This document shows, piece after piece, positions 49,133-57,671 of a stretch of DNA of 64,000 nucleotides. A program made the position numbers and the translations under genes. Origin of the DNA: Litchfieldella qijiaojingensis (lineage in GTDB: Bacteria > Pseudomonadota > Gammaproteobacteria > Pseudomonadales > Halomonadaceae); assembly GCF_014651875.1 (NCBI RefSeq), contig NZ_BMXS01000004.1, positions 186,001 through 250,000 of the forward strand. The letters run 5' to 3'. Every line of letters begins with the position of its first letter. Positions within the stretch are counted from its first letter, which is position 1. The notes beneath the pieces are model-generated. The model had not been told where the DNA came from and did no database searches. It saw only the letters and a program-made list of their open reading frames with translations.

Positions 49133-50542
49133 ATGCGAGTCGAGAATCGCACGGAAAGCCTCTGGCGCACGCTCATCTGGCCTACCTTATGGCCCTTGTT
49201 GCTGGTGGAGGCCGGGTTGGTCGTGCTGTGCGTGCTGGCCGGGCTGGTGCTGTGGCAGTCGGCGATGCCGGTACAGCAGGCTTGGCGCTCCCTGATCTGG
49301 CTGATGCTGGCGCTGATGATGGGAACTGGGCTGATCGTGGCGACGTTCCTGATGCTGTTGCGCCACCGTCTGCAACGTTGGGAGATCTCGCTTGGGGTGC
49401 CCTATGAGCGTCTGGAGCGAGCGCTGCGCGAACTGCACAAGGAGCTGCCCCCTTGGCTCAAGTCGCGGCGATTGATTCCCGACAGGCCTGCTGCATCGGG
49501 GCTGGTCGAGCGCCTCGAATCCCTGCTCGATGGCTTGGAGACCCTGCTGGCCCGGTTCGCCGAACGCCCCCACCTGATGCAGATGGTGGAGCGTCTGTCG
49601 CGGCCGGCGTTCATCGCTCATCACGGCTGTCTCGCCGTTGCCAATAGCGCCTTCGAGCAGGTGATCGGCCGTTCGCTGAACGAGCTGCGCGGCCTTGATC
49701 TGCAATACCTGATGCGTCACGACGACGATGGCGAGGGCAGTGACATCGTCAGGCTACATGACAGCAAGGGTGCCTGGTGGACCTTTCGCCTGGCCTCTCT
49801 GGAAGATCGCAACGACCATACCTTGGGGATTCTGGAAGACGTCAACAGCCAGCAGCAGCGCCTGGCAAAGTTGACTCTCTCGCGGGACCGGGCGCGTGAG
49901 GAGTCGCGTCTCAAGTCGACATATCTGGCGCTGTTGCAACGCGAGCTCGATAACCTGATCCGCGACCTGGCGCAACATGTCGAGGCCTGCCGTTCGCCGC
50001 AGCAGTATGATGTACTGCGTGAGCGTCTCGCCGACCTGGCCACCCTGGTAGCCAATCTCAGCGGCCCCGAGCCCTCCGAACCCAATGACACCTCCTTGAT
50101 CGGCGATAACGAGACGGCCAAGGGGAATTCCTTGGCAACCGGCCGTGCCAGAATCCTGATCGTGGACGATGGGCCAGTGAACACCATGTTGGCGCAGCGG
50201 GTGCTCGAGGCCAAGGGGTTGGTCGTGGCCACTGCCCAGAGTGGCGAACAAGCCCTGGAACTGGCCGAGAGCGAGCACTATGACCTGGTGTTCATGGATA
50301 TCTTCATGCCCGACCTCGATGGCGTTGAAACCAGCCGCCGCTGGCGGCGCCGTGAGGGCGAACGGGTCATAGCCAACCCTAGCGTGCTGGTGGCGCTGAC
50401 CGCCAATGCCAGCGATGCGGACCGCGAGCGTTTCTTTGCGGCGGGCATGGACGATTACCTGTCCAAGCCCTATCGACCCCAAGCCTTGATCGAGATTGTC
50501 GAGCGTTGGTTGCCGGACGCCCTGGAGGATGTGCGGCGTTGA
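49133..50542 (+). CDS. Membrane PAS-receiver protein lacking a histidine kinase ATPase domain
   Basis: A 469-residue signalling protein. Two membrane helices (about residues 13-37 and 49-73) are followed by a linker, a PAS-like domain (about 155-260; FIAHHGCLAVANSAFEQVIGRS), a helical stretch (265-330) and a C-terminal receiver (from about 340: RILIVDDGPVNTML, phospho-acceptor in LVFMDIFMPDLDG, threonine in LVALTANAS, lysine in YLSKPYRP). No HATPase_c N/G boxes and no H-box are visible, so it cannot phosphorylate itself. It looks like a hybrid kinase that lost its engine, or a membrane-tethered phosphate acceptor. Confidence 0.85.
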   Translation: MRVENRTESLWRTLIWPTLWPLLLVEAGLVVLCVLAGLVLWQSAMPVQQAWRSLIWLMLALMMGTGLIVATFLMLLRHRLQRWEISLGVPYERLERALRELHKELPPWLKSRRLIPDRPAASGLVERLESLLDGLETLLARFAERPHLMQMVERLSRPAFIAHHGCLAVANSAFEQVIGRSLNELRGLDLQYLMRHDDDGEGSDIVRLHDSKGAWWTFRLASLEDRNDHTLGILEDVNSQQQRLAKLTLSRDRAREESRLKSTYLALLQRELDNLIRDLAQHVEACRSPQQYDVLRERLADLATLVANLSGPEPSEPNDTSLIGDNETAKGNSLATGRARILIVDDGPVNTMLAQRVLEAKGLVVATAQSGEQALELAESEHYDLVFMDIFMPDLDGVETSRRWRRREGERVIANPSVLVALTANASDADRERFFAAGMDDYLSKPYRPQALIEIVERWLPDALEDVRR

Positions 50543-50550
50543 CCGCTTCG

Positions 50551-51339
50551 ATGCTTTCGATCATGGCCGGGTATCTGGCCATCGGTGTGCTGGCGGGTAC
50601 GCTGGCCGGTGTATTCGGCGTTGGCGGCGGGCTGATCATCGTCCCGTCTCTGGTCTTCGCCTTCGGCCTTCAAGGCATCGATCCCGCGGTGGTCATGCAC
50701 CTGGCGGTGGGGACATCGCTGGCCACCATCGTGGTCACGGGCGCATCCTCGACCTGGGGGCACGTGCAGAAGGGCGGGGTACGACGTGGCTGGTTCCTGG
50801 CCCTGTTGCCGGGCTTGATGCTGGGGGCGGTCGCCGGTGTCTGCGTGGCCGGCAATCTTTCCGGCGGATCGTTGGGCACGCTGTTCGGACTGTTCGTGAT
50901 CCTGGTTGCCGGTAAGATGGCGCTGGGCCTGGGCCCCAAGTTGGGGGCCGCCGCCCCGGGCCGACTGGCAATGGGCGCGGCCGGGGGTGTCATTGGGGCC
51001 GTCTCGGCGCTATTCGGCATTGGCGGCGGCACGCTGACGGTGCCATGGCTGTCGCGCTGCGGGGCCCGCATGACCGACGCCGTGGGTACCTCGGCCGCCT
51101 GCGGCCTGCCCATCGCCATCTTCGGCGCCATGACCTTCATTGTCGTGGGCTGGGGGAACCCCGAGCTTCCACCCTGGTCCACTGGTTTCGTATCATGGCC
51201 GGCATTCCTGGGTATCGTATTGACCAGCGTGCCTTTCGCGCGCCTGGGCGTGCGCCTGGCGCATGTGTTGCCGGCCCACGTGCTGCGCCTGGCCTTCGCC
51301 ACCTTGCTGGCGGGGGTGGGGCTGAGATTTCTTCTGTGA
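50551..51339 (+). CDS. TSUP family permease (TauE/SafE)
   Basis: A 262-residue inner-membrane protein with about eight helices and the two TSUP repeats: GTLAGVFGVGGGLIIVPSLV in the first half and GGVIGAVSALFGIGGGTLTV in the second. The family exports sulfite, sulfoacetate or related anions, or moves thiosulfate; the direction is not clear here. TTG at 50539, which overlaps the upstream stop and has GGAGG 10 bp before it, is a serious alternative start. The TGA stop is the first three bases of a type 2 heptamer element. Confidence 0.88.
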   Translation: MLSIMAGYLAIGVLAGTLAGVFGVGGGLIIVPSLVFAFGLQGIDPAVVMHLAVGTSLATIVVTGASSTWGHVQKGGVRRGWFLALLPGLMLGAVAGVCVAGNLSGGSLGTLFGLFVILVAGKMALGLGPKLGAAAPGRLAMGAAGGVIGAVSALFGIGGGTLTVPWLSRCGARMTDAVGTSAACGLPIAIFGAMTFIVVGWGNPELPPWSTGFVSWPAFLGIVLTSVPFARLGVRLAHVLPAHVLRLAFATLLAGVGLRFLL

Positions 51340-51559
51340 AGCTGGAAGAGGGAAGCTGGAAGAGCGGCGCTGCGCGCCTGGAAGTCGGAAGAACGGCGCT
51401 GCGCGCCTGGAAGAAGGAAGGTTGAAGAGCGGTGCTGCGCACCTTGAAGAGTGAAGAAAATACTAGAGAATGCACATCTTCCATCTTCCATCTTCCATCT
51501 TCCATCTTCCGTCTTCCGTCTTCCGTCTTCCGTCTTCCCTCTTCCATCTTCCATCTTCC
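51337..51559. repeat. Type 2 heptamer element: left GAAG arm with three hairpins, right arm of 12 units
   Basis: Left arm: TGAAGCT, GGAAGAG, GGAAGCT, GGAAGAG from 51337, then hairpins GGCGCTGCGCGCC (51366-51378 and 51395-51407) and GGTGCTGCGCACC (51431-51443), each framed by GAAG heptamers. After a short AT-rich spacer comes the right arm (51476-51559), 12 units of NTCTTCC in the order A x5, G x4, C x1, A x2. The arms are inverted relative to each other. The element starts inside the stop codon of the permease gene and ends 32 bp before the lgt start. Confidence 0.95.
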
Positions 51560-51591
51560 GGCTTGGTTTCTGAATTCATCAAGGATCCTGC

Positions 51592-52383
51592 ATGCTGACC
51601 TACCCCAATATCGATCCCGTGGCCATCCAGATTGGCCCGCTCGCCGTCCATTGGTATGGCCTGATGTACGTGGTCGGTTTCCTGGCCGCCTGGTGGCTGG
51701 GGCGCCGTCGCGCAGCGAGGATCGGCCTGACCGGCGAGGACATAGGCGATCTGCTGTTCTATGGCGCGATAGGCGTGGTCGCAGGTGGGCGCTTGGGCTA
51801 TGTACTGTTCTACGGACTGGACCGGCTGCTGGATAACCCCTTGTGGCTATTCCAGGTCTGGGACGGCGGCATGAGCTTCCATGGCGGGCTGATCGGGGTG
51901 CTGCTTGCCGCCTGGCTGTTCGCCCGCAAGCACCGGCTGGCGTTTTTCCAGCTTACCGACTTCGTCGCGCCGCTGGTGCCGATCGGCCTGGGGGCGGGGC
52001 GTATCGGCAACTTCATCAATCATGAGCTGCCAGGGCGGGTCACCGAGCTGCCCTGGGGCATGCCGTTCCCCAGCATGGGACCCGAGCCCCGCCACCCGTC
52101 GTCACTGTACGAAGCGCTGCTCGAAGGCGCATTGCTGTTCGCGATCCTATGGTTCGTCTCGGCCACGCCGCGCTCACGGGGCATGATTTCCGGGCTGTTC
52201 CTGCTGCTGTACGGCGTGTTCCGTTTCAGCGTCGAGTTCGTGCGCCTGCCCGACGCCCATATCGGTTTCATTGCCTTCGGCTGGGTTACCATGGGCATGC
52301 TGCTCACCCTGCCGATGATCGCCGCCGGGTTGGCACTGATCGCCTGGTCGTGCGGTCAACCGGTGGATGCCAAAATACCGTAA
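51592..52383 (+). CDS. lgt: Prolipoprotein diacylglyceryl transferase
   Basis: A 263-residue inner-membrane enzyme that attaches diacylglyceryl to the lipobox cysteine of prolipoproteins. The Lgt signature [21 protein letters not shown] is present, as are the N-terminal [20 protein letters not shown] and the [19 protein letters not shown] histidine region. AAGGA lies 5 bp before the ATG. lgt-thyA-folA is a standard gammaproteobacterial order. Confidence 0.97.
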   Translation: MLTYPNIDPVAIQIGPLAVHWYGLMYVVGFLAAWWLGRRRAARIGLTGEDIGDLLFYGAIGVVAGGRLGYVLFYGLDRLLDNPLWLFQVWDGGMSFHGGLIGVLLAAWLFARKHRLAFFQLTDFVAPLVPIGLGAGRIGNFINHELPGRVTELPWGMPFPSMGPEPRHPSSLYEALLEGALLFAILWFVSATPRSRGMISGLFLLLYGVFRFSVEFVRLPDAHIGFIAFGWVTMGMLLTLPMIAAGLALIAWSCGQPVDAKIP

Positions 52384-52511
52384 GGCAAGTGTGGGCCAGA
52401 GCATCCGTCGCTGCGACAAGTACCGACAAGCACCCGGTAGCCTCGGCCCCGGCCGAGAAGTACACTAGGCAGTCCATTTCACCTCACCATCTCACCGCTA
52501 TTGGACATCCC

Positions 52512-53333
52512 GTGATTGCGACTTCTTCGCCTGCACTCGAGCAACCCTACCTGGATCTGATGCGCCATGTGCTCGAACATGGCGTGGCCAAGCACGATCG
52601 CACCGGCGTCGGTACGCGCAGTGTGTTCGGCCACCAGATGCGCTTCGACCTGGCGCGCGGCTTTCCGCTGCTGACCACCAAGAAGCTGCACCTGCGCTCG
52701 ATCGTTCACGAGCTGTTGTGGTTCCTGACCGGCGATACCAATATCGGTTACCTCAAGGAGCACGGCGTCAGCATCTGGGACGAGTGGGCCGACGAGAGCG
52801 GCGAGCTGGGCCCGGTCTACGGCTACCAGTGGCGTAGCTGGCCGAAGCCCGATGGCGGCCATGTCGACCAGATCGCCAACGTCATCGAGCAGATCAAGCG
52901 CAACCCAGATTCGCGGCGGCTGATCGTTTCGGCCTGGAACCCGGCGCTGGTCGACGAGATGGCGCTGCCGCCGTGTCACGCGCTATTCCAGTTCTACGTC
53001 GCCGAGGGGCGGCTGTCGTGCCAGCTCTACCAGCGCAGCGCCGACATCTTTCTCGGCGTGCCGTTCAACATCGCCAGCTATGCGCTACTCACCTGCATGG
53101 TCGCCCAGGTCTGCGACCTGGAGCCGGGCGAGTTTATCCACACCCTCGGCGATGCGCATCTCTACTCGAATCACCTCGAACAGGCCAAGCTGCAGCTCTC
53201 GCGCACCCCGCGCCCGGCGCCGCGCCTGGTGCTCAATCGCGATGTTCGCGACCTGTTTGCCTTTCGTTTCGAGGACATTCGCATCGAAGGCTACGAGCCG
53301 CATCCGCACATCAAGGCCGAGGTGGCGGTATGA
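52512..53333 (+). CDS. thyA: Thymidylate synthase
   Basis: A 273-residue enzyme that makes dTMP from dUMP and methylene-THF. The catalytic cysteine lies in [33 protein letters not shown] and [19 protein letters not shown] are also intact. The start is probably GTG 52512, about 12 residues longer than E. coli; no closer ATG fits the conserved YLDLM stretch. The stop overlaps the folA ATG, coupling it to the enzyme that recycles its dihydrofolate product. Confidence 0.96.
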   Translation: MIATSSPALEQPYLDLMRHVLEHGVAKHDRTGVGTRSVFGHQMRFDLARGFPLLTTKKLHLRSIVHELLWFLTGDTNIGYLKEHGVSIWDEWADESGELGPVYGYQWRSWPKPDGGHVDQIANVIEQIKRNPDSRRLIVSAWNPALVDEMALPPCHALFQFYVAEGRLSCQLYQRSADIFLGVPFNIASYALLTCMVAQVCDLEPGEFIHTLGDAHLYSNHLEQAKLQLSRTPRPAPRLVLNRDVRDLFAFRFEDIRIEGYEPHPHIKAEVAV

Positions 53334-53863
53334 GTGACGAAACGCCGAATGTCGAGACCGTCGTCCCGGTGGCAATGATCGCTGCCATGGCGCGCAACCG
53401 GGTGATCGGCGTCGACAATAAATTGCCCTGGTACCTGCCCGAGGATCTCAAATTCTTCAAGCGCATGACCCAGGGCAAGCCGCTGGTGATGGGGCGCAAG
53501 ACCTTCGATTCCATCGGCCGCGCGCTGCCGGGGCGGCTCAATGTCGTCGTCAGCCGCGACCCCCATTTCGAACCACCCGGGGTGCGGGTATGCCGTGATC
53601 TGGCCAGCGCTCTTGATCTTGCCGACAAGCAGGCGATCATCGACGGCGTGGAAGAGATCATGGTCATGGGCGGCGCGCAGATCTACGTCCAGGCGTTGCC
53701 CTGGGCCTCGCGGCTGTACCTCACCGAGGTCGATATCGACGTCGAAGGCGACGCCCGCTTTCCCGAGCTGGACATGACCGAGTGGCGGGAAGTGCAACGC
53801 GTTCCCGGTGAGCCCCGCGAAGGGCAACCGGCTTATGCTTTCGTCGTATACGAGCGCCGCTAA
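53330..53863 (+). CDS. folA: Dihydrofolate reductase
   Basis: A 177-residue enzyme that reduces dihydrofolate. It opens with about 10 non-conserved residues, then [36 protein letters not shown] with the catalytic aspartate, [17 protein letters not shown], and [15 protein letters not shown]. Its ATG overlaps the thyA stop. A terminator follows 57 bp after its stop. Confidence 0.96.
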   Translation: MSDETPNVETVVPVAMIAAMARNRVIGVDNKLPWYLPEDLKFFKRMTQGKPLVMGRKTFDSIGRALPGRLNVVVSRDPHFEPPGVRVCRDLASALDLADKQAIIDGVEEIMVMGGAQIYVQALPWASRLYLTEVDIDVEGDARFPELDMTEWREVQRVPGEPREGQPAYAFVVYERR

Positions 53864-53919
53864 TGGCACATGCTGTTTGTCAGGAATGCCAAGCTGACAC
53901 AGACTATTGAATCAAGTGG

Positions 53920-53945
53920 GCCCGGCGTCAGGCGCCGGCCTTTTT
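53920..53945 (+). terminator. Rho-independent terminator of folA
   Basis: CCGGCG-TCAGG-CGCCGG followed by CCTTTTT. It lies only 14 bp before the next gene's start, so that gene needs readthrough or a promoter overlapping the folA end. Confidence 0.85.
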
Positions 53946-53958
53946 CGGGAAGTGCTGC

Positions 53959-54804
53959 ATGGAGGGCATGCCCTTGATCCCTCAACTCATCGACGCGCTG
54001 GAACGGCAGGCCGACAAGGGACTATTGGAACTCCTCGATGCTCGGGCGACGATCAAGGTATTGGAAGCGCGCAACCGCGAGCTTCAGGAACAGAATCGCG
54101 AGCTTCACGAACAGCTCGAGGCGCACAAGCATGCCCACGTGACCGCCGGCCGCCGCCAGGGCCTGGCGGCGTTGATGGCGCGCCGACCCAGGCACCACAC
54201 CTCGACGAGCGAGCCGGGCAGCGACACTCCCCACCACGATGCCAGGCCGCAAGCCGTACCGAGCGAGGGAGAGCCCCTTTCCGCATCGCCGCCGGCCCCA
54301 TCCCACACACCGGCCGAGCCCGCCCACCGCGACGAACCGCCACCGGCATCCGCAAGCGACTCCGACATGGACCAAGGCCCGCAGAGCCGCTTGCCGATCG
54401 GCGAAGCACCATCCCCCCAGGCGCTGCTCGACGAGTGGTACCACCGCTATACCGAGACCTTCTTCAAGGGCCACACCCGGCCGCTCAAGGTCGGCATCCA
54501 CGAGGACCTGGTGGCCCGTGAGCCGTGGCCGGAGAAACTGGTGCGCCGCGCGCTGGCCTGCTACGTGCACCTGCCGCGCTATCTCAAGGCGGTGCGTGCC
54601 GGCGCCGAACGCGTGGGGCTCGATGGCGAGAGCGCCGGGGTGGTGACCGAAGGCGAGGCCAAGTACGCCCGCAAGCAGCTCGACGACCTGCAGGCGCAGA
54701 ACCGTACCCGCCAGGCCAAGCGCCGCGAACGCCAGCGCCAGCAGGAGAAGGAGGAGCGGTTGGAGAAGAAGATTAGTGAGCTTCTCGCCAAGCATGAGCG
54801 GTGA
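53959..54804 (+). CDS. ProQ/FinO-domain RNA-binding protein with coiled-coil N-terminus
   Basis: A 281-residue protein. Residues about 20-60 form a coiled coil (ARNRELQEQNRELHEQLEAH); a long Pro/Ser/Ala-rich linker (75-145) follows; the ProQ/FinO domain lies at about 150-235 (LLDEWYHRYTETFFKGHTRP, VRRALACYVHLPRYLKAV); the tail is a charged helix (RQAKRRERQRQQEKEERL). ProQ proteins bind structured sRNAs and mRNA 3' ends. ATG 53968 has GGAGG directly before it and is a good alternative start. The TGA is embedded in the first unit of a heptamer element. Confidence 0.88.
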   Translation: MEGMPLIPQLIDALERQADKGLLELLDARATIKVLEARNRELQEQNRELHEQLEAHKHAHVTAGRRQGLAALMARRPRHHTSTSEPGSDTPHHDARPQAVPSEGEPLSASPPAPSHTPAEPAHRDEPPPASASDSDMDQGPQSRLPIGEAPSPQALLDEWYHRYTETFFKGHTRPLKVGIHEDLVAREPWPEKLVRRALACYVHLPRYLKAVRAGAERVGLDGESAGVVTEGEAKYARKQLDDLQAQNRTRQAKRRERQRQQEKEERLEKKISELLAKHER

Positions 54805-55022
54805 AGCTGGAAGAGCGCCGCTTCGCGGCTGGAAGTCATAAGCTGGAAGCTTGAAGAAAAAACTCTTGATACCAGCTTCTGGTGGCAAGATGCTGCCTTC
54901 CAGCTTCCAGCTTCCAGCTTCCAGCTTCCAGCTTCCAGCTTCCAGCTTCCAGCTTCCAGCTTCCAGCTTCCAGCTTCCAGCTTCCAGCTTCCAGCTTCCA
55001 GCTTCCAGCTTCCAGCTTCCAG
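54802..55022. repeat. Type 2 heptamer element: left GAAG arm with hairpin, right arm CTTCCAG x18
   Basis: TGAAGCT, GGAAGAG (54802-54815) start on the ProQ-family gene's own TGA. The hairpin GCCGCTTCGCGGC (54817-54829) and further NGAAGNN heptamers to about 54858 follow, then a 38-bp spacer and 18 perfect CTTCCAG units (54897-55022, 126 bp). The first two left units are identical to those at 51.34 kb. Confidence 0.96.
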
Positions 55023-55406
55023 CTTTTATTGAGCGAATTCGCAAAACGTTGATTAGTTTTCCTCTTGAAAGCTGGCGCGAAGCTCGCCAAGATAGGCGGG
55101 GTTCGCTGCCATGACCATGCCGTGAGGCAGGATCGGTGGCAGTCCAGGGAAAGCGTTGCAGGGTGGTGGCGTGGCCCTTGGGTAGGGGAAAAGTTCCCTG
55201 ATTTTCGTGCGCGGAGATTAAAAACAGTGTTTTTTCTTCTTGCGCTCTCGAAAATCCCAGTATAAGGTTTCCCTGCGAGCATTGGATTATAACAAGGCTT
55301 CGCTCAGGTAGCGGTCCTGGATCAAGCGCTTAGACGCGAGATTCTGGGCACACCGGGTAAGCCGATTAACGATCGAAACAGTAAGCTAGTAAAGGAACAT
55401 ATCGCG
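55023..55406. other. Region upstream of the porin gene
   Basis: About 380 bp. An AT-rich patch (55210-55300) contains TTATAAC near 55288 as a possible -10 of the porin, with a long leader of about 110 bases. A minus-strand frame at 55053-55118 is described under findings. I see no other gene-like content. Confidence 0.5.
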
Positions 55407-56423
55407 ATGAAAAAGACACTGTTAGCGACTGCTATCGCCGGCGCCCTGGGTGCCTCTGCCGCTGCCCAGGCAGCCACCGTCTACAACCAGGAAGGCACCA
55501 GGCTGGACCTGTACGGCAACATCCAGCTGGCCTACTCCAGCGTTGACCAAGGCGCCGAAACCACCGATCAGCTGGCCGATAACGGCTCCACTCTGGGTGT
55601 CACCGGTGAGCACGTGATCTTTGATGGCCTGACTGGCTACTTCAAGTACGAATTCGAAGGCGATGCCGATGAGATCAAGGGCGCCGGCGGTCTGGACACT
55701 GGTGACCAGGCTTACGTGGGTCTGAAGGGCAACTTCGGTGATGGACGCCTGGGTTCCTATGACCCGCTGATCGATGACTGGATCCAGGATCCGATCACCA
55801 ACAACGAATTCTTCGATGTCAGCGACTCGACCTCTCAAAGAGCCGGGGCTGTGGGTAGTAAGTTCCTCGAAGGTGACAAGTTCACCTACACCTCTCCGTC
55901 TCTGGCTGGCTTCCAGTTTGCCCTGGGTACCCAGTTCAAGGGCGATGCCGAAGCCGAGAACCTCTCCAGTTCCAGTAATGCTTCCTTCTTCGGTGGTTTG
56001 AAGTACGCCGTCGGTGGCTTCTCCATCGCTGCGGCCTACGACAACCTGGATAACATTGAAGAAGTTTCTGGCGTGGGCGCCGCGCTCGGCGGTGAGTTCG
56101 GTGATCAGTACGGTGTGACCGCCCAGTACACCATCGGCACCCTGCGCCTGTCTGCCAAGGCCGAGAAGTTCGACTCCGACTTCGATGATTCCGATGCCGA
56201 CTTCTACGCTCTGGGCGCTCGCTACGGCTACGGCATGGGCGACGTCTACGGCGCCTACCAGCGCGTCGATGACGAGCTCGAAGCAGACGAGCGCGACGAG
56301 TTCGTGATTGGTGCCAACTATAGCATCTCCGATGCCATGTACACCTGGCTCGAGCTGGCCACCGATGATCGGGATGACGATGCTGGCGACGGTGTCGCCG
56401 TGGGTGTGACCTACCTGTTCTAA
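55407..56423 (+). CDS. Gram-negative porin
   Basis: A 338-residue outer-membrane general porin. A Sec signal peptide (MKKTLLATAIAGALGASAAAQA) is followed by a 16-strand-type barrel opening TVYNQEGTRLDLYGNIQLAY and ending in the sorting phenylalanine (GVAVGVTYLF). The mature chain is very acidic (many Asp/Glu loops such as DDRDDDAGDG), as expected in a halophile. A long leader and own terminator make it a single-gene unit, probably highly expressed. Confidence 0.94.
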   Translation: MKKTLLATAIAGALGASAAAQAATVYNQEGTRLDLYGNIQLAYSSVDQGAETTDQLADNGSTLGVTGEHVIFDGLTGYFKYEFEGDADEIKGAGGLDTGDQAYVGLKGNFGDGRLGSYDPLIDDWIQDPITNNEFFDVSDSTSQRAGAVGSKFLEGDKFTYTSPSLAGFQFALGTQFKGDAEAENLSSSSNASFFGGLKYAVGGFSIAAAYDNLDNIEEVSGVGAALGGEFGDQYGVTAQYTIGTLRLSAKAEKFDSDFDDSDADFYALGARYGYGMGDVYGAYQRVDDELEADERDEFVIGANYSISDAMYTWLELATDDRDDDAGDGVAVGVTYLF

Positions 56424-56470
56424 GTCTTTCGACTCGGGGTTTGACCCTGAATCAGAAGCCTTATATAACG

Positions 56471-56499
56471 AAAGCCGATCCTGCGGGGTCGGCTTTTTT
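56471..56499 (+). terminator. Rho-independent terminator of the porin gene
   Basis: AAAGCCGATCC-TGC-GGGGTCGGCTTTTTT, 48 bp after the porin stop. The next gene begins 20 bp further on. Confidence 0.88.
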
Positions 56500-56520
56500 C
56501 ATTTGCCGATGTGAGGTCTT

Positions 56521-57561
56521 ATGAAATCGTCTATTGTGACTGGCACTCTGCTGGTGTTCAGCCTGGTGCTGGCCGATGTCAGTGTCGCCGATAGCGTGAT
56601 GGAGAAGCGCTTTCGCGAGGAGGGGCGCCAGCTCGACCTGACCGGCTTCCTGCAGTCGGAAAACGATGCGCGCAGCCGCAGTTTTCTCTACGGCTCCCCC
56701 CATGAGCATGACTTCACTGTCAAGAAAGCTGGCACCTACCTGTTCAAGAGCCACGTGCCGGGCGGGTCCTACAATGACTATCGTGTGGCGGCGGAGCTAC
56801 TGGATGACCGGGGCCAGGTGCTCGCCCGCGGTGAAGCGCTGAGTCAGAGCGGTGGCCTGGCCCTGCGCCAGCGTCTAGAGCCGGGCGACTACGTGCTGCG
56901 GGTCGAAGGCCAGAAATTTGGTACCCGGGCAAGATCGGGCAATAGCTTCTATATCACGGTGTCGGGGCTGGATGCCCAGGGGCGCCGTCTGGAAGGAAGC
57001 ATCAGCGAAGGCCAGGGGCTGGTGTTTACCGGTAGTGGTCGCGAAGCAAGTCGCAGTGTCTTCGTACGTAACCGCAACTCCGTGGCGACCATCGCGCCGC
57101 CTGCGACTGAAGCGGCTGCAGATGTTCAGGAATCCACCACGGCCGAAGGTACTGCGCCATCGAGCGCCGAGCCCCAGCCGCCAACCAGTGAACCGCAGGC
57201 CGGGCAGGCGACCGACAGTGACGCGCCCAGAAGCTTCGAGAGGATCGTCACCGATGTGAAGATCCGCGCGCGTGGTGAAGTCCTGACCTTCGATGTGGTG
57301 GAAGCCGGCACCATCGCCATCACCACGGCCACCTATCCGACGGGGTATGAGGACACCTACCGGATCGCGCTTCAGGTGTTGGACGAGAGCGGCCGCGTGG
57401 TGGCTGAAGGGGCCGGTAAAGGCTTCGATGGCGATGTCGATCTGCGCACCGTGCTTTCGCCTGGGCGCTACCGCATTCGCGTGCAGGGCCAGAAGTTCGG
57501 CTCCGTCATGACCGGCGTCAACAACTACGAGCTAAAGGTGATCCAACTGGATCGCCAATAA
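56521..57561 (+). CDS. Exported protein with two duplicated beta domains
   Basis: A 346-residue secreted protein with a signal peptide (cleavage near SVADS, residue 24). Two related domains, at about residues 62-150 and 255-345, share the order: hydrophobic FTV/FDV plus AGTYLF/AGTIAI, then NDYRVAAELLDDRGQVLARG versus DTYRIALQVLDESGRVVAEG, and finally GDYVLRVEGQKFG versus GRYRIRVQGQKFG. They are joined by a Pro/Thr/Ala/Ser-rich linker. The fold is like pre-peptidase C-terminal (PPC) domains; I do not know a function. It sits 21 bp after the porin terminator. Confidence 0.75.
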   Translation: MKSSIVTGTLLVFSLVLADVSVADSVMEKRFREEGRQLDLTGFLQSENDARSRSFLYGSPHEHDFTVKKAGTYLFKSHVPGGSYNDYRVAAELLDDRGQVLARGEALSQSGGLALRQRLEPGDYVLRVEGQKFGTRARSGNSFYITVSGLDAQGRRLEGSISEGQGLVFTGSGREASRSVFVRNRNSVATIAPPATEAAADVQESTTAEGTAPSSAEPQPPTSEPQAGQATDSDAPRSFERIVTDVKIRARGEVLTFDVVEAGTIAITTATYPTGYEDTYRIALQVLDESGRVVAEGAGKGFDGDVDLRTVLSPGRYRIRVQGQKFGSVMTGVNNYELKVIQLDRQ

Positions 57562-57596
57562 GGCCACTTCTCCCCGGCCAGGGTAAGAGGTCGAGC

Positions 57597-57625
57597 AAAA
57601 AAAGGGGGCCGCATGACCGGCCCCC
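57597..57625 (-). terminator. Terminator of the small coiled-coil protein gene (minus strand)
   Basis: GGGGGCCG and CGGCCCCC pair around a short loop; on the minus strand the stem is followed by seven Ts. It may also stop readthrough from the plus strand, though without a T-run there. Confidence 0.82.
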
Positions 57626-57671
57626 GGCACCACGTTACATGCTACGGATGTGAGATCGTAGTGTCAGGTCA

